The notes beneath the pieces were generated by a model. That model did no database searches and was not told the origin of the DNA. It saw only the letters and a program-made list of their open reading frames with translations. 64,000 nucleotides of DNA from Gammaproteobacteria bacterium (GTDB lineage: Bacteria > Pseudomonadota > Gammaproteobacteria > Xanthomonadales > Rhodanobacteraceae): positions 1 through 64,000 of the forward strand of contig JAJPHQ010000092.1 in NCBI GenBank assembly GCA_021325195.1, in the 5' to 3' direction. The position numbers and the translations under genes are program-made. This document shows positions 38,833 to 48,182 of this stretch, one piece after another (positions within the stretch are counted from its first letter, which is position 1; each line of letters begins with the position of its first letter).

Positions 38833-38868
38833 AACGGTTGACCACGCGCTGCGCGCGTGGACCGTTGC
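38831..38868 (-). terminator. large hairpin after rpmG
   Basis: Arms GCAACGGT / ACCGTTGC enclose CCACGCGC / GCGCGTGG, giving a long G+C-rich stem 2 bases beyond the rpmG stop on the minus strand. No T run follows, so it is a terminator or 3'-stabilising stem by position only. Confidence 0.55.
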
Positions 38869-38869
38869 G

Positions 38870-39034
38870 TCACTTGATCTTGCCTTCCTTGTAGATCACG
38901 TGTTTGCGGACGACGGGGTCGTATTTCCTGACCTCCATCTTGTCCGGGGTGTTCTTCTTGTTCTTGTCGGTGGTGTAGAAGCGGCCGGTGCCGGCCGAGG
39001 AAACCAGGCGGATCTTGTCGCGTTTGCTTGCCAT
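38870..39034 (-). CDS. rpmG: 50S ribosomal protein L33
   Basis: 54 residues: [20 protein letters not shown] then [20 protein letters not shown] and a basic end ([10 protein letters not shown]). This is the L33 form without zinc-binding cysteines. It lies 12 bases after rpmB, the standard rpmB-rpmG order. Confidence 0.97.
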   Translation of the reverse strand: MASKRDKIRLVSSAGTGRFYTTDKNKKNTPDKMEVRKYDPVVRKHVIYKEGKIK

Positions 39035-39046
39035 GGGGAGTTCTCC

Positions 39047-39283
39047 TTACACCTTCTCGCCGCGTGCGCGCAGGTCCGCGAGCACGGCTTCGATGCCGTT
39101 CTTGTCGATGGTGCGCAGCGCCTTGCCGGACACGCGCAGTTTCACCCAGCGCTTCTCGCTGGGCACCCAGAACCGGCGTTCGTGCAGGTTGGGCAGCCAG
39201 CGTCGCTTGGTCTTGTTGTTGGCGTGCGACACGTTGTGGCCGCTCTGCACGCCCTTTCCGGTAACCTGGCAGATTCGTGCCAT
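39047..39283 (-). CDS. rpmB: 50S ribosomal protein L28
   Basis: 78 residues: [20 protein letters not shown] then [20 protein letters not shown] and [18 protein letters not shown]. This is the canonical L28. It heads the rpmB-rpmG operon and is divergent from secB. The 300-base gap to secB contains a promoter candidate (39480-39509) and otherwise nothing coding. Confidence 0.97.
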   Translation of the reverse strand: MARICQVTGKGVQSGHNVSHANNKTKRRWLPNLHERRFWVPSEKRWVKLRVSGKALRTIDKNGIEAVLADLRARGEKV

Positions 39284-39479
39284 GGCATTCTCCTCTCAGA
39301 TCCCGCATGGCCCGCGGGACATCGGCCCGGCGATGGATACTCGCGCGACGAGCCGGATGGGCCGCTTCGCTCCCGCGTCGCGCTGCGGGATGCCCCCGCC
39401 ACCTGGATCGGCGGGATCGCCGATCGATGCGGCCGCTTGCGCGGATCCGGGTGGTGGACCGGCCATGGATGAGCCGCAC

Positions 39480-39509
39480 AGGATAACAGGCCTCGCGCCG
39501 GCCGGGCAA
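39480..39509 (-). promoter_or_regulatory. sigma-70 promoter candidate for rpmB-rpmG
   Basis: On the minus strand TTGCCC (39509-39504) and TATCCT (39485-39480) are 18 bases apart, about 200 bases before rpmB. Four of six bases match in each box, so this is only a candidate. Confidence 0.35.
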
Positions 39510-39583
39510 TTGCCGCGTGCAGTCCGGCCGCGGGTGTGGGAGAATTCCGCTTCTTTGACCCGTACCCCAGTGGAGCCTCGACC

Positions 39584-40078
39584 ATGGCTGAAGAAACCCC
39601 GGCGCCCGGCAATGGCCAGGCAGCCCCGCAGATGCAGCTGGCGCTGCAGAAGATCTATGCCCGCGACGTGTCGTTCGAGGTGCCCAACGCGCCGCAGGTG
39701 TTCCAGGCCGAGGGTCAGCCGCAGGTGCAGTTGAACCTGAGCCACAAGGCGACTCCGATCGGCGACAACAACTACGAGGTGGTGCTGACGCTGACCGTCA
39801 CCTGCACCCTCAACGAGCGCACCGCCTATCTGGCCGAGGTGCATCAGGCCGGTGTGTTTTCGCTGGTCGGCTTCGGCCAGAACGACCTGAACGCGGTGCT
39901 GGGCAGCTACTGCCCGAACGTGCTGTTCCCGTACGCCCGGCAGATCATTTCCGATCTGGTCCAGAACGGCGGTTTCCCGCCGCTGCTCCTGCAGCCGATC
40001 AACTTCGACGCGCTGTATGCCCAGCAACTGCAGCAACAGGCGTCGCAGGGTGACGCAAAGCCGGCGTTGAACGCCTGA
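39584..40078 (+). CDS. secB: SecB, protein-export chaperone
   Basis: 164 residues. LQKIYARDVSFEVPNAPQVF, VVLTLTVTCTLNERTAYLAEV, AGVFSLVGF and CPNVLFPYARQIISDLVQNGGFPPLLLQPINF are the SecB core. It keeps preproteins unfolded and hands them to SecA, relevant to the many secreted proteins nearby. ATG at 39584; gpsA starts 3 bases after the stop, the common secB-gpsA operon. Confidence 0.97.
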   Translation: MAEETPAPGNGQAAPQMQLALQKIYARDVSFEVPNAPQVFQAEGQPQVQLNLSHKATPIGDNNYEVVLTLTVTCTLNERTAYLAEVHQAGVFSLVGFGQNDLNAVLGSYCPNVLFPYARQIISDLVQNGGFPPLLLQPINFDALYAQQLQQQASQGDAKPALNA

Positions 40079-40081
40079 ATC

Positions 40082-41101
40082 ATGACCGCGCGCGCGACGG
40101 TCGCCGTTCTCGGCGCCGGATCGTGGGGGACCGCGCTGGCCGCCCTGCTCTGCGGGAACGGCGTGTCCGTGCGCCTGTGGGGCCGCGATCCGGCGGCGCT
40201 GGCGGAACTCGCGCGCACGCGGCGCAACGCCCGCTATCTGCCCGATACGGAACTGCCGCGCGCGCTGGCCTTCGAGCCTGATCTCGCCGGGGCCGTGCGG
40301 GACGCGGACGTGGCGTTGATCGCGGTGCCCAGCCACGCGTTCCGGGAAGTGCTGGACGACGTGTCGCCGCGGCTGCCGCACCGCGCCGGCGTGGCCTGGG
40401 CCACCAAGGGCTTCGAGCCCGGCACGGGCCGCTTCCTGCACGAACTGGTGGCCGAACGTCTCCCCGGCACCCCCCCCGCGGTCATCACCGGCCCGTCGTT
40501 CGCGCGCGAAGTCGCGGCCGGCATGCCCACCGCCGTCACGGTGCACGCCGGTGACGACGCCTTCGCGCACCGGGTCGCCGAACTGCTGCACACGCGCACG
40601 TTCCGGGCCTACACCGGCAACGACATGCTGGGCGCCGAGCTGGGCGGTGCAATGAAGAACGTGCTGGCGGTCGCCACCGGCGTGGCCGACGGCATGGGCC
40701 TCGGGTTGAACGCGCGCGCCGGGCTGATCACCCGCGGCATGAACGAGATGCTGCGGCTGGGCGCGGCGCTGGGCGCGAAGGCGCAGACCCTGATGGGGCT
40801 GGCGGGGCTGGGCGATCTGGTGCTGACCTGCACCGGAGAACTTTCGCGCAATCATCGCTTCGGCGTGGCGCTGGGCCGCGGCGTGCCGCTCGGGCAGGCG
40901 CTGGCGGAAATCGGGCAGGTGGTCGAGGGTACGGTCGCGGCCGACGAGGTCATGCGGCTGGCGCAACGCCACGGCCTCGATCTTCCGATCTCGCAGCACG
41001 TGCAGGCGGTGCTGCACGGCGAGATGACCCCCTCCGATGCGCTGCATTCGCTGCTTGCGCGTGAGCGCAAGCCGGAATACCCCGAGCATCTTTTCCGCTG
41101 A
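40082..41101 (+). CDS. gpsA: GpsA, NAD(P)-dependent glycerol-3-phosphate dehydrogenase
   Basis: 339 residues. [17 protein letters not shown] is the NAD(P) fold; [15 protein letters not shown] and the catalytic lysine in [17 protein letters not shown] are present, as is the [20 protein letters not shown] block. It makes sn-glycerol-3-phosphate from DHAP, the substrate of PlsB at 19-21.5 kb. Confidence 0.97.
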   Translation: MTARATVAVLGAGSWGTALAALLCGNGVSVRLWGRDPAALAELARTRRNARYLPDTELPRALAFEPDLAGAVRDADVALIAVPSHAFREVLDDVSPRLPHRAGVAWATKGFEPGTGRFLHELVAERLPGTPPAVITGPSFAREVAAGMPTAVTVHAGDDAFAHRVAELLHTRTFRAYTGNDMLGAELGGAMKNVLAVATGVADGMGLGLNARAGLITRGMNEMLRLGAALGAKAQTLMGLAGLGDLVLTCTGELSRNHRFGVALGRGVPLGQALAEIGQVVEGTVAADEVMRLAQRHGLDLPISQHVQAVLHGEMTPSDALHSLLARERKPEYPEHLFR

Positions 41102-41279
41102 TCCCGGCTGCGGCCTTTCCCGTTGACCCCGGCCTTCCCGAGCATGGACGGCAGCCTCGGCCGCTGTGACACGCGGGGATTGCGTCCTGGAAAAGCGCGG
41201 CGGTGACCAGCCTCCGCCTTGCGCAGGGAGAGCGCAATGACGCTATGCTTGACCTCTTTGACCGCCGGAAGCCGTGCGG

Positions 41280-44200
41280 ATGCAGCCCCGCAACAGTCCG
41301 CCCGCAACGCCCGTCGTGAGCGCGCCCACCGGCAAGCCTGCCGGCAGGGCGGCCGAACCTCCGTTGCCGCTCGCCTGGCGGCAATTGCTCGGCGATGCCG
41401 TCGAAAAACGGCAGGCGGGACCGGTTCCGACCCTGGGCTTCCTGCTGGAATTGATCCAGGAGGAGCCGCCGCTGGCGCGCATCGAGGCCGCGCCGGTGCT
41501 GCTGGAGACCCTGGCGCAGGGCCGGCTGGGCCGTGCCGTGCCGCTGGATTCCAGGCAGTTGCTGCATGCCGATCTGCCGGGGGCCGTCTGGCGGCTGGCC
41601 TTCACCGTGCTGGGTCTGCCGCAGACCCCGCGCAAGGGCCGCAGCTATGCACACCTTTCCGGTCCGATCGGCGACGCGCTGCTGGCCGACATGCTGGACG
41701 CCGTGCCGTGCTTTCTGGGCGGGGTCGCCGGCCTGCGCCTGGTCCGTGGAAAACCCCGGCCGCTGGAATGGGGCTGGCAGCTCGAACGCGACGGCCGCCA
41801 GCGCCTGCTGCCCAACCTGCCGCCCCACGAGCGTCTGCTGCGCGTGGGCGGCCTGTGGTACCTCGACCCCGAGCGCGCCGAACTCGGCCCGCTGGACGGC
41901 AGCGCCGACGAGGTCGCGCTGGTCGATGCCCCGCCGCTGGCACCCGAATACGGCGAGGCCTTGGCCAGGGCGCTGGCCGCTTCACCGCTGGCGGCGCGCG
42001 TGCCGTTGCCGCAGGCGTTCGCGTCGGTGCAGCGCGCGGAGCTCGCGCCCAAGCCGGTGCTGACCCTGAACGCCCTGACCCGCCACGCCCGGATCGGCGC
42101 GGGCACGCCGCCGCTGGCCTACGCGCGGCTCGCGTTCGATTACGGCGGCGAGCGCCTGCCGGGACGCGGCGGCGAGGCGCTGGTGCGGCGCGTGCGCAAC
42201 GGCAAACTGGTCGAGATCGTGCGCAAGCGTGCCGACGAACTGGCGACGATGGAACGGATGGAGGGATTCGGCCTTGCACCCGCGGTCGATTGCGAGGGCC
42301 TGCCCTGGGACATGACCGACGCGCTGCCGGAAGACGCTTGGCTGTTCCCCGGCAAGGGCTACGCGGGCGCGCTGGAAGTCAACACGCCCGCGCGCTGGCT
42401 GGGCCTGCGCGAAAGGCTGGAAGGCGACGGCTTCACCGTCGAGTACGCCGCCAGTTTTCCGTTCGAGGTGCTGGAAGGACCGCCGCGCTGGTACGGCGTC
42501 GCGAAGACGGACGAAAGCGGTGAAACCTTCGAGTTCGAGGCGGGCATCGAGGTCGAAGGCAGGCGCATCAACCTGCTGCCCAAGGTGGCCCAGGCGCTGG
42601 CCGACCGCACGCTCTCGCTGACGCCGCCCGAAAACGAAACCGAAGACGCGGTGTGGTATGCGCCGGTGGACGAACGCCGCCGGGTGGCGGTGCGGCTGTC
42701 GGTGCTGCGCAAGCTGCTCGCGCCGCTGGCTGAATACCTGCAGCGTCCGCGCGAAAAGCTGCGCCTGCCGCGCGTGCAGGCGGGCCGGCTGGAGGAATTC
42801 GCTTCCGCGCTGCCGAAGAACGGCAAGCTGGACGCGCCCCGGGAACTGACCGATTTCACCACGCGCCTGCGCGAGGCTGCGATGCACGCCTCGGACGCGG
42901 TGCCGGAAGGACTGGTCGGCGAGCTGCGCCCTTACCAGCGCGAAGGTCTGCGCTGGTTGAATGCGCTGGCGGAGGCGGGACTGGGCGGCGTGCTCGCCGA
43001 CGACATGGGCCTCGGCAAGACCGTGCAACTGCTCGCGCATCTCCTTGCGTTGAAACAGAACTCCGCGCTGACGCAGCCCGCGCTGATCGTCGCGCCCACC
43101 AGCCTGATCCCGAACTGGCAGGCGGAAGCCGAGCGCTTCGCGCCATCGCTGAAGCTGCTGACGCTGCACGGTCCCGAACGCATCAAGAGCTTCGACCGCC
43201 TCGCGGGCCACGACGCGATCCTGACCAGCTACGCGCTGCTGCCGCGCGACCTGTCGGTGCTGCGCGAGCAGCCGTTCGAGCTGGTGGTGCTGGACGAGGC
43301 GCAGCAGGTCAAGAATCCGCGCACGCAGGCGCGCCGGGCGTTGCTCTCGCTGGCGGCCAGACGGCGCGTGTGCATGACCGGCACGCCGCTGGAGAATCAC
43401 CTGGGCGAACTGTGGTCGCAGGTCGATCTCGCGGTGCCGGGTCTGCTGGGCGACGAGGGTTCGTTCCGCCGGCATTACCGGATTCCGATCGAACGCCAGG
43501 CCGATGCGGATTGCCAGGCGCGGCTCAATCACCGGATCGCGCCGTTCATCCTGCGTCGGACCAAGGCGCAGGTCGCCGCCGACTTGCCGGAGAAAACCGA
43601 GATCGCGCGGCGGGTGGTGCTGTGCGGACGCCAGCGCGAACTGTACGACGCCTTGCGCGTGAGTCTCGCGGAAGAAGTGCGCGAGGTGATCCGCCAGCGC
43701 GGCCTAGAGCACAGCGGCATCATCGTGCTGGATGCGCTGCTCAAACTGCGGCAGGCCTGCTGCGATCCGCGCCTGGTGAAACTGGAAGCCGCGCGCGGCG
43801 TGCGTGAATCGGCCAAGATGGAGCTCTTGATGGAAATGCTGCCGGACCTGGTGTCGGAAGGCCGGCGCATCCTGCTGTTCAGCCAGTTCACCGAGATGCT
43901 GGGGCTGATCGCGCGCGAGCTGAACCGCCGGCACCTGCAATACGTCACGCTGACCGGCGACACCCGCGACCGCGCCGAACCGGTGCGCAAGTTCCAGGAC
44001 GGCGAGGTGCCGCTGTTCCTGCTGTCGCTCAAGGCCGGCGGCGTGGGGCTCAACCTCACCGCCGCCGATACCGTGATCCACTACGACCCGTGGTGGAATC
44101 CCGCCGCCGAAACGCAGGCGGCCGACCGCGCGCACCGTATCGGCCAGGACAAGCCGGTGTTCGTGTATCGCTTGATTTGCGCCGACACCGTCGAGGAACG

Positions 44201-44321
44201 CATCGAGGATCTGAAGGTGCGCAAGGCCGAACTCGCGCGGGCGGTGCTGGAAGGCGGCGGCACCCGCGACAAGCTGGCGTTCGACGAAGAAGACCTCGAC
44301 GCGCTGTTCGCTGCGGAGTAG
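41280..44321 (+). CDS. SNF2/SWI2-family DEAD-like ATPase
   Basis: 1013 residues. The C-terminal ~460 hold a full SNF2 motor: LADDMGLGKTVQLL (Walker A), VVLDEAQQVKNP (II), MTGTPLENHLGELW, FSQFTEMLG (IV), LSLKAGGVGLNLTAADTVIHYDPWWNP (V) and AADRAHRIGQ (VI). The N-terminal ~550 residues have no motif I recognise; they include paired blocks such as RWYGVAKTDESGETFEFEAGIEV. Stand-alone bacterial SNF2 proteins are thought to remodel nucleoprotein or RNA polymerase complexes. The ATG at 41280 was chosen; a GTG two codons earlier is possible. The upstream region has a TTGCGC-N7-GCGCAA palindrome at 41219-41237. Confidence 0.88.
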   Translation: MQPRNSPPATPVVSAPTGKPAGRAAEPPLPLAWRQLLGDAVEKRQAGPVPTLGFLLELIQEEPPLARIEAAPVLLETLAQGRLGRAVPLDSRQLLHADLPGAVWRLAFTVLGLPQTPRKGRSYAHLSGPIGDALLADMLDAVPCFLGGVAGLRLVRGKPRPLEWGWQLERDGRQRLLPNLPPHERLLRVGGLWYLDPERAELGPLDGSADEVALVDAPPLAPEYGEALARALAASPLAARVPLPQAFASVQRAELAPKPVLTLNALTRHARIGAGTPPLAYARLAFDYGGERLPGRGGEALVRRVRNGKLVEIVRKRADELATMERMEGFGLAPAVDCEGLPWDMTDALPEDAWLFPGKGYAGALEVNTPARWLGLRERLEGDGFTVEYAASFPFEVLEGPPRWYGVAKTDESGETFEFEAGIEVEGRRINLLPKVAQALADRTLSLTPPENETEDAVWYAPVDERRRVAVRLSVLRKLLAPLAEYLQRPREKLRLPRVQAGRLEEFASALPKNGKLDAPRELTDFTTRLREAAMHASDAVPEGLVGELRPYQREGLRWLNALAEAGLGGVLADDMGLGKTVQLLAHLLALKQNSALTQPALIVAPTSLIPNWQAEAERFAPSLKLLTLHGPERIKSFDRLAGHDAILTSYALLPRDLSVLREQPFELVVLDEAQQVKNPRTQARRALLSLAARRRVCMTGTPLENHLGELWSQVDLAVPGLLGDEGSFRRHYRIPIERQADADCQARLNHRIAPFILRRTKAQVAADLPEKTEIARRVVLCGRQRELYDALRVSLAEEVREVIRQRGLEHSGIIVLDALLKLRQACCDPRLVKLEAARGVRESAKMELLMEMLPDLVSEGRRILLFSQFTEMLGLIARELNRRHLQYVTLTGDTRDRAEPVRKFQDGEVPLFLLSLKAGGVGLNLTAADTVIHYDPWWNPAAETQAADRAHRIGQDKPVFVYRLICADTVEERIEDLKVRKAELARAVLEGGGTRDKLAFDEEDLDALFAAE

Positions 44322-44470
44322 GTGCCTGCCTGCTGGCGATCAGATAACCATGTCGTCATTCCGGGGCCGGCCGAAGCCGACGCGGAGAGCGCTCATGGAT
44401 GACCGCGCTTTGAGGAGCGAGGAAACCCGGAATCCATTTTCACGTTGCATGTGAACGAAGCAAAGTGGAT

Positions 44471-44526
44471 TCCGGATCGCCGCGCTGTCTGCCCCGGACT
44501 GATCCGGGGCGGCGTCCGGAATGACG
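44471..44526 (+). repeat. interspersed repeat B, copy 1
   Basis: TCCGGATCGCCGCGC..., an internal CCCCGGACTGATCCGGGG palindrome, then CGTCCGGAATGACG. It is nearly the same as 45138-45194, 670 bases downstream, same orientation. An inverted GGAATCCA / TGGATTCC pair (44429-44436, 44466-44473) precedes it. The ~300-base gap between the SNF2 gene and the DUF971 gene holds only this kind of repeat text. Confidence 0.75.
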
Positions 44527-44618
44527 GCAATGGATGTCCGTCTCGCTTCGGAAGGAGTCTTCGATGACCGAAGCCTTCGACAGCAGCTGCGACTGCGCTT
44601 CGAATGCTCGGAGTTTCG

Positions 44619-45056
44619 TCAACGCTCAGGGTCGTTCGCTGGTTTCGGTTTCGGCCGCGGCCCGCGCATCGGAACGGGATGGCCGTAAGGCGACGGTGTC
44701 GGTTCGCGCGAGAGGCCGTGTTTTTCCAGCGCGTCGAGATACGACTGCCAGTTGCGTTGCTGATTGACGCCCAGATCGTGCAACGTGTCCCACGAGAAGA
44801 TGCCTGTGGCGTGGCCATCGGAGAAGCGCAGCAGCACGGCGTAGTTGCCGACCGGCTCGATCGCGTCGATGTTGACGTCGCGCTTGCCTGCCACCAGTAC
44901 CTGCTGGCCGGGACCATGCCCCTGCACCTCGGCGGAGGGTGAATGCACGCGCAGGTATTCGCACGGCATCACGAAGCGTTCGCCGTTGTCGAACGCGACT
45001 TCCAGCGTATGGGAAGCGCGATGGAGGATGATGTCGGTAGGTTTGGGTGTGGGCAT
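44619..45056 (-). CDS. DUF971 protein (gamma-butyrobetaine-hydroxylase N-domain-like)
   Basis: 145 residues. VAFDNGERFVMPCEYLRVHSPSAEVQGHG, IEPVGNYAVLLRFSDGHATGIFSWDTLHDLG and a Pro-rich basic tail fit DUF971, a stand-alone version of the N-terminal domain of gamma-butyrobetaine hydroxylase, also linked with Fe-S proteins. In related genomes it is often found near hslUV, as here. ATG at 45054-45056. Confidence 0.9.
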   Translation of the reverse strand: MPTPKPTDIILHRASHTLEVAFDNGERFVMPCEYLRVHSPSAEVQGHGPGQQVLVAGKRDVNIDAIEPVGNYAVLLRFSDGHATGIFSWDTLHDLGVNQQRNWQSYLDALEKHGLSREPTPSPYGHPVPMRGPRPKPKPANDPER

Positions 45057-45137
45057 GACGTTGATCTTATCGGCGGGATCCCGCACGCCCATCGATGCCG
45101 GTCAACCCGTGGCAGCCATCGGAACGAAAGCTCAGGT

Positions 45138-45194
45138 TCCGGATCGCCGCGCAGCCTGCCCCGGACTTGATCCGGGGCGGCGTCCGGAATGACG
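45138..45194 (+). repeat. interspersed repeat B, copy 2
   Basis: Matches 44471-44526 except for a few bases, including one inserted T in the central palindrome. Confidence 0.75.
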
Positions 45195-45216
45195 AGGTTG
45201 TGAAGCACTATGCTAT

Positions 45217-45244
45217 TCCCGAGTCCCGAGTCCCGAGTCCCGGG
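45217..45244 (+). repeat. TCCCGAG tandem repeat
   Basis: Three perfect 7-bp TCCCGAG units (45217-45237) plus a partial one, preceded by TATGCTAT. A two-unit relative with the same TATGCT lead-in lies at 53551-53571 before aroE. Confidence 0.7.
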
Positions 45245-45248
45245 GGAC

Positions 45249-45863
45249 TCAATGCGGGCTGCCGAATCCCGATCCGGTGAAATCGATCCGGGGCGGCTGG
45301 CCCGCGACGTCCAGCAGCACCTGCGCGTAGGGTTCGTCGAAGCTGACGGTCGAGACCTCGTCCCAGCCGAAGAACGAGGGCTCGCGCAGCCATTCCGCGT
45401 CGGGCGTGATTTCCTGCAGGGTGAAGCCATCGTCCTCGATGCTCAGCAGCCGGCCGATGTAGCAAACCTCGTTCTCGTCCTCGGTATCGACGTGCACGCC
45501 CATCACCGCGGCATGGTCGGCGGTGGCACGCACGACCTGCGTGATGTCGTCCAGCGGAAACCCGCGTGGCAGGCGCGGATGGATGTTGCGCAGCGCCAGC
45601 GCCTTTTCCATGAACACGTGGTGGCTGTCGGGCGCTTCGACCTCGGTGATGTCGGCCAGCCGCATCGCGTACAGGCCGTCGAAGCTGATCTGGTCACCGA
45701 CCACCCACAGCAGCAGCCATTCCTTGCCGATGCCGGCCAGGTAACCGCAGAAACTGCCGTCTTCCAGATTGCCGCGCCATACGCGCACCAGTTCGCCGCG
45801 TTGCTGCGCCCCGCGCAACTGGACGCGCGGGCTGGTGGTTTCGAGTTTGATCACGTTGCTCAT
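45249..45863 (-). CDS. hypothetical protein, conserved-looking, after hslU
   Basis: 204 residues, soluble, beta-rich. It begins MSNVIKLETTSPRVQLRGAQ, has RVWRGNLEDGSFCGYLAGIGKEWLLLWVV, then EDENEVCYIGRLLSIEDDGFTLQEITPDAEW and VSTVSFDEPYAQVLLDVAG. The repeated strand-strand pattern suggests two Sm/SH3-like halves. I do not know the family. It is on the same strand as hslVU and 168 bases beyond hslU. Confidence 0.75.
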   Translation of the reverse strand: MSNVIKLETTSPRVQLRGAQQRGELVRVWRGNLEDGSFCGYLAGIGKEWLLLWVVGDQISFDGLYAMRLADITEVEAPDSHHVFMEKALALRNIHPRLPRGFPLDDITQVVRATADHAAVMGVHVDTEDENEVCYIGRLLSIEDDGFTLQEITPDAEWLREPSFFGWDEVSTVSFDEPYAQVLLDVAGQPPRIDFTGSGFGSPH

Positions 45864-46030
45864 GGGGTCATTTTAGCCCAGCGGCGCCGGGGCCCGCTCA
45901 ACCTTCGGGCGGCAAGCCCGTGCCGCAAGAAGGCAGACAAATCCTTGCCGTACAAAGGCTTGCCTGGGTCGGGCGGCATGGTCCCGCCAACCGGAGTGGC
46001 GCGCCCGCGGTTCTTGGCCCAGGCGCCGCC

Positions 46031-47371
46031 CTACAAAATGTAGCGGGAGAGATCCTCGTTGGATGCCAGATCCTTGAGATTTTTGTCCACATAATCGGCG
46101 TCGATCACGTATTTTTCGCCGTTTTTGTCCGCCGCCTCGAACGAAATCGATTCCAGCAGCCGCTCCATCACGGTCTGCAGGCGGCGGGCGCCGATGTTCT
46201 CGGTGCTCTCGTTGACCTTGAACGCCACCGCGGCCAGCCGGGCGACGCCGTCGTCGGTGAATTCCAGCTTGACGCCCTCGGTATCCAGCATCGCGGCGTA
46301 CTGCTTGGTCAGCGCATTGTGGGGTTCCTTCAGGATGCGCTTGAAGTCATCCACCGACAGCGCCGACAGCTCGACCCGGATCGGCAGGCGGCCCTGCAGT
46401 TCCGGGATCAGGTCGGATGGCTTGGCCATCGAGAAGGCGCCGGACGCGATGAACAGCACGTGGTCGGTCTTGACCGGCCCGTACTTGGTCGAGACGGTCG
46501 AGCCTTCCACTAGCGGCAACAGGTCCCGCTGCACGCCCTCGCGCGAGACGCCCGCACCGCCCCAGTCGCCGCGCTGGGCGACCTTGTCGATCTCGTCGAT
46601 GAACACGATGCCGTTCTGCTCGGCGTTTTCGATCGCCTGCGCGCGCAGTTCGTCGTCGTTGAGCAGCTTGCCGGCCTCCTCGTCGATCAGCAGCGGCCGC
46701 GCGGCCTTGATCTTCAGCTTCCGCTTCTGGGTACGGCTGCCGCCGAGATTCTGGAACATCGAGCGCAACTGCTGGCTCATTTCCTCCATGCCGGGCGGGG
46801 CCATGATCTCGACGCCCACGTTCATCGCGAACTCCAGTTCGATCTCGCGCTCGTCCAGTTCGCCCGCGCGCAGCGCCTTGCGCAGTTTCTGGCGGGTCGC
46901 AGATTCGTGTTCGAGCTGCTGCGCATCGCCCTGCTGGTTCCAGCCGCCGCTTTCGCGGCGCGGCAGCAGCGCCTCGAGGATGCGTTCGTCGGCGTGTTCC
47001 TCGGCCTGCGACTTCACGCGCTCCTTGGCCTGGTCGCGGGTGAGTTTGTAGGCCACGTCGGCGAGGTCGCGCACGATCGAATCGACGTCTTTTCCGACGT
47101 AGCCGACCTCGGTGAACTTGGTGGCTTCCACCTTGACGAACGGCGCCTTGGCCAGCGTGGCCAGGCGCCGCGCGATCTCGGTCTTGCCGACGCCGGTGGG
47201 CCCGATCATCAGGATGTTCTTGGGCGTCACCTCGTTGCGGAACGAAGGATCGAGCTGCATCCGCCGCCAGCGGTCGCGCAGCGCGATGGCCACCGCGCGC
47301 TTGGCGTTGTGCTGGCCGATGATGAAGCGATCGAGTTCGTTGACGATTTCGCGAGGGGTGAGTTCGGACAT
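46031..47371 (-). CDS. hslU: HslU, ATPase subunit of the HslVU protease
   Basis: 446 residues. [20 protein letters not shown], Walker [18 protein letters not shown], the pore-loop region VGYVGKD, Walker [12 protein letters not shown], and the C-terminal [16 protein letters not shown] and DLSRYIL tail that inserts into HslV are all present. It unfolds substrates and feeds them to HslV. It starts 57 bases after the hslV stop. Confidence 0.97.
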   Translation of the reverse strand: MSELTPREIVNELDRFIIGQHNAKRAVAIALRDRWRRMQLDPSFRNEVTPKNILMIGPTGVGKTEIARRLATLAKAPFVKVEATKFTEVGYVGKDVDSIVRDLADVAYKLTRDQAKERVKSQAEEHADERILEALLPRRESGGWNQQGDAQQLEHESATRQKLRKALRAGELDEREIELEFAMNVGVEIMAPPGMEEMSQQLRSMFQNLGGSRTQKRKLKIKAARPLLIDEEAGKLLNDDELRAQAIENAEQNGIVFIDEIDKVAQRGDWGGAGVSREGVQRDLLPLVEGSTVSTKYGPVKTDHVLFIASGAFSMAKPSDLIPELQGRLPIRVELSALSVDDFKRILKEPHNALTKQYAAMLDTEGVKLEFTDDGVARLAAVAFKVNESTENIGARRLQTVMERLLESISFEAADKNGEKYVIDADYVDKNLKDLASNEDLSRYIL

Positions 47372-47428
47372 GATGTTCGGGAACGAGGGAAGCGAAGAGG
47401 GAGACGCAAGCAAAAGCGGGCCGTGCTT

Positions 47429-47458
47429 CTACGTCTCCCGTCTTCCGTCTCCCGCCTC
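47429..47458. repeat. GAGACG-type microsatellite inside the hslV 3' end
   Basis: On the minus strand the unit GGGAGACG/GAAGACG recurs three times, ending at the hslV stop. It is the same unit as at 17139-17180 before rdgC. Confidence 0.6.
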
Positions 47459-47995
47459 ACCCAGCTCCTCGATCGTGACGTTGTGGTTGGTGTAGATGCA
47501 GATGTCGCCGGCGATGCCCAGTGCCTTTTCCACGATCTGTCGCGCGTCGAGGTCGGAGTTGTCCAGCAGCGCCTTGGCCGCGGCCTGCGCGTAGGGGCCG
47601 CCGGAACCGATCGCAATCAGGCCGTGCTCGGGCTCCAGCACGTCGCCATTGCCGGAAATCAGCAGCGAGGTGTCCTTGTCCGCGACCGCCAGCATGGCCT
47701 CGAGGCGGCCGAGGCGGCGGTCGGTGCGCCATTCCTTGGCCAGTTCCACCGCGGCGCGGGTCAACTGGCCGTTGTGCTTGACCAGCTTGTCCTCGAACAG
47801 CTCGAACAGGGTGAACGCATCGGCGGTCGCGCCCGCGAAACCCGCCAGCACGTCGGCGTTCTTGCCGAGCCGGCGGATCTTCCTCGCGTTGGCCTTGACC
47901 ACGGTGTTGCCCAGCGTGACCTGACCGTCGCCGCCCAGGACGACCTTGCCGTTCTTGCGCACGGACAGGATGGTGGTGGCGTGGAAGGGCTCCAT
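47429..47995 (-). CDS. hslV: HslV, peptidase subunit of the HslVU protease
   Basis: 188 residues. The catalytic threonine lies in [20 protein letters not shown] after a 6-residue leader (MEPFHA) that must be removed, as in other Xanthomonadales. [24 protein letters not shown] and [16 protein letters not shown] are typical. The last ~9 codons ([10 protein letters not shown]) are encoded by a GAGACG-type microsatellite and look like repeat read-through rather than native sequence. Confidence 0.96.
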   Translation of the reverse strand: MEPFHATTILSVRKNGKVVLGGDGQVTLGNTVVKANARKIRRLGKNADVLAGFAGATADAFTLFELFEDKLVKHNGQLTRAAVELAKEWRTDRRLGRLEAMLAVADKDTSLLISGNGDVLEPEHGLIAIGSGGPYAQAAAKALLDNSDLDARQIVEKALGIAGDICIYTNHNVTIEELGEAGDGRRET

Positions 47996-48066
47996 GGCGA
48001 CCTCGCGGCAAAGGGGATGCCGCCAAGGTGGGGGCAGCCGGCGTGGATGCCAAGTTCCGATTCCTT

Positions 48067-48102
48067 TTCCGGGAGGAGAGCGGGTTCCGGGAGGAGAGCG
48101 GG
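48067..48102. repeat. 18-bp tandem duplication upstream of hslV
   Basis: TTCCGGGAGGAGAGCGGG occurs twice head to tail between the xerC stop and the hslV start. Confidence 0.8.
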
Positions 48103-48132
48103 GGTGAGGGCACGGAACTTGCGCGAGATCCC

Positions 48133-48182
48133 GAACCCTCAGCCGTCTCCGCGAAGCACCATCTTCCAGCGGCTGAGGGTTC
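48133..48182 (-). terminator. stem-loop at the end of xerC
   Basis: Twelve-base arms GAACCCTCAGCC / GGCTGAGGGTTC with a 26-base loop, touching the xerC stop. There is no T run. It may separate the xerC operon from hslVU. Confidence 0.45.
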
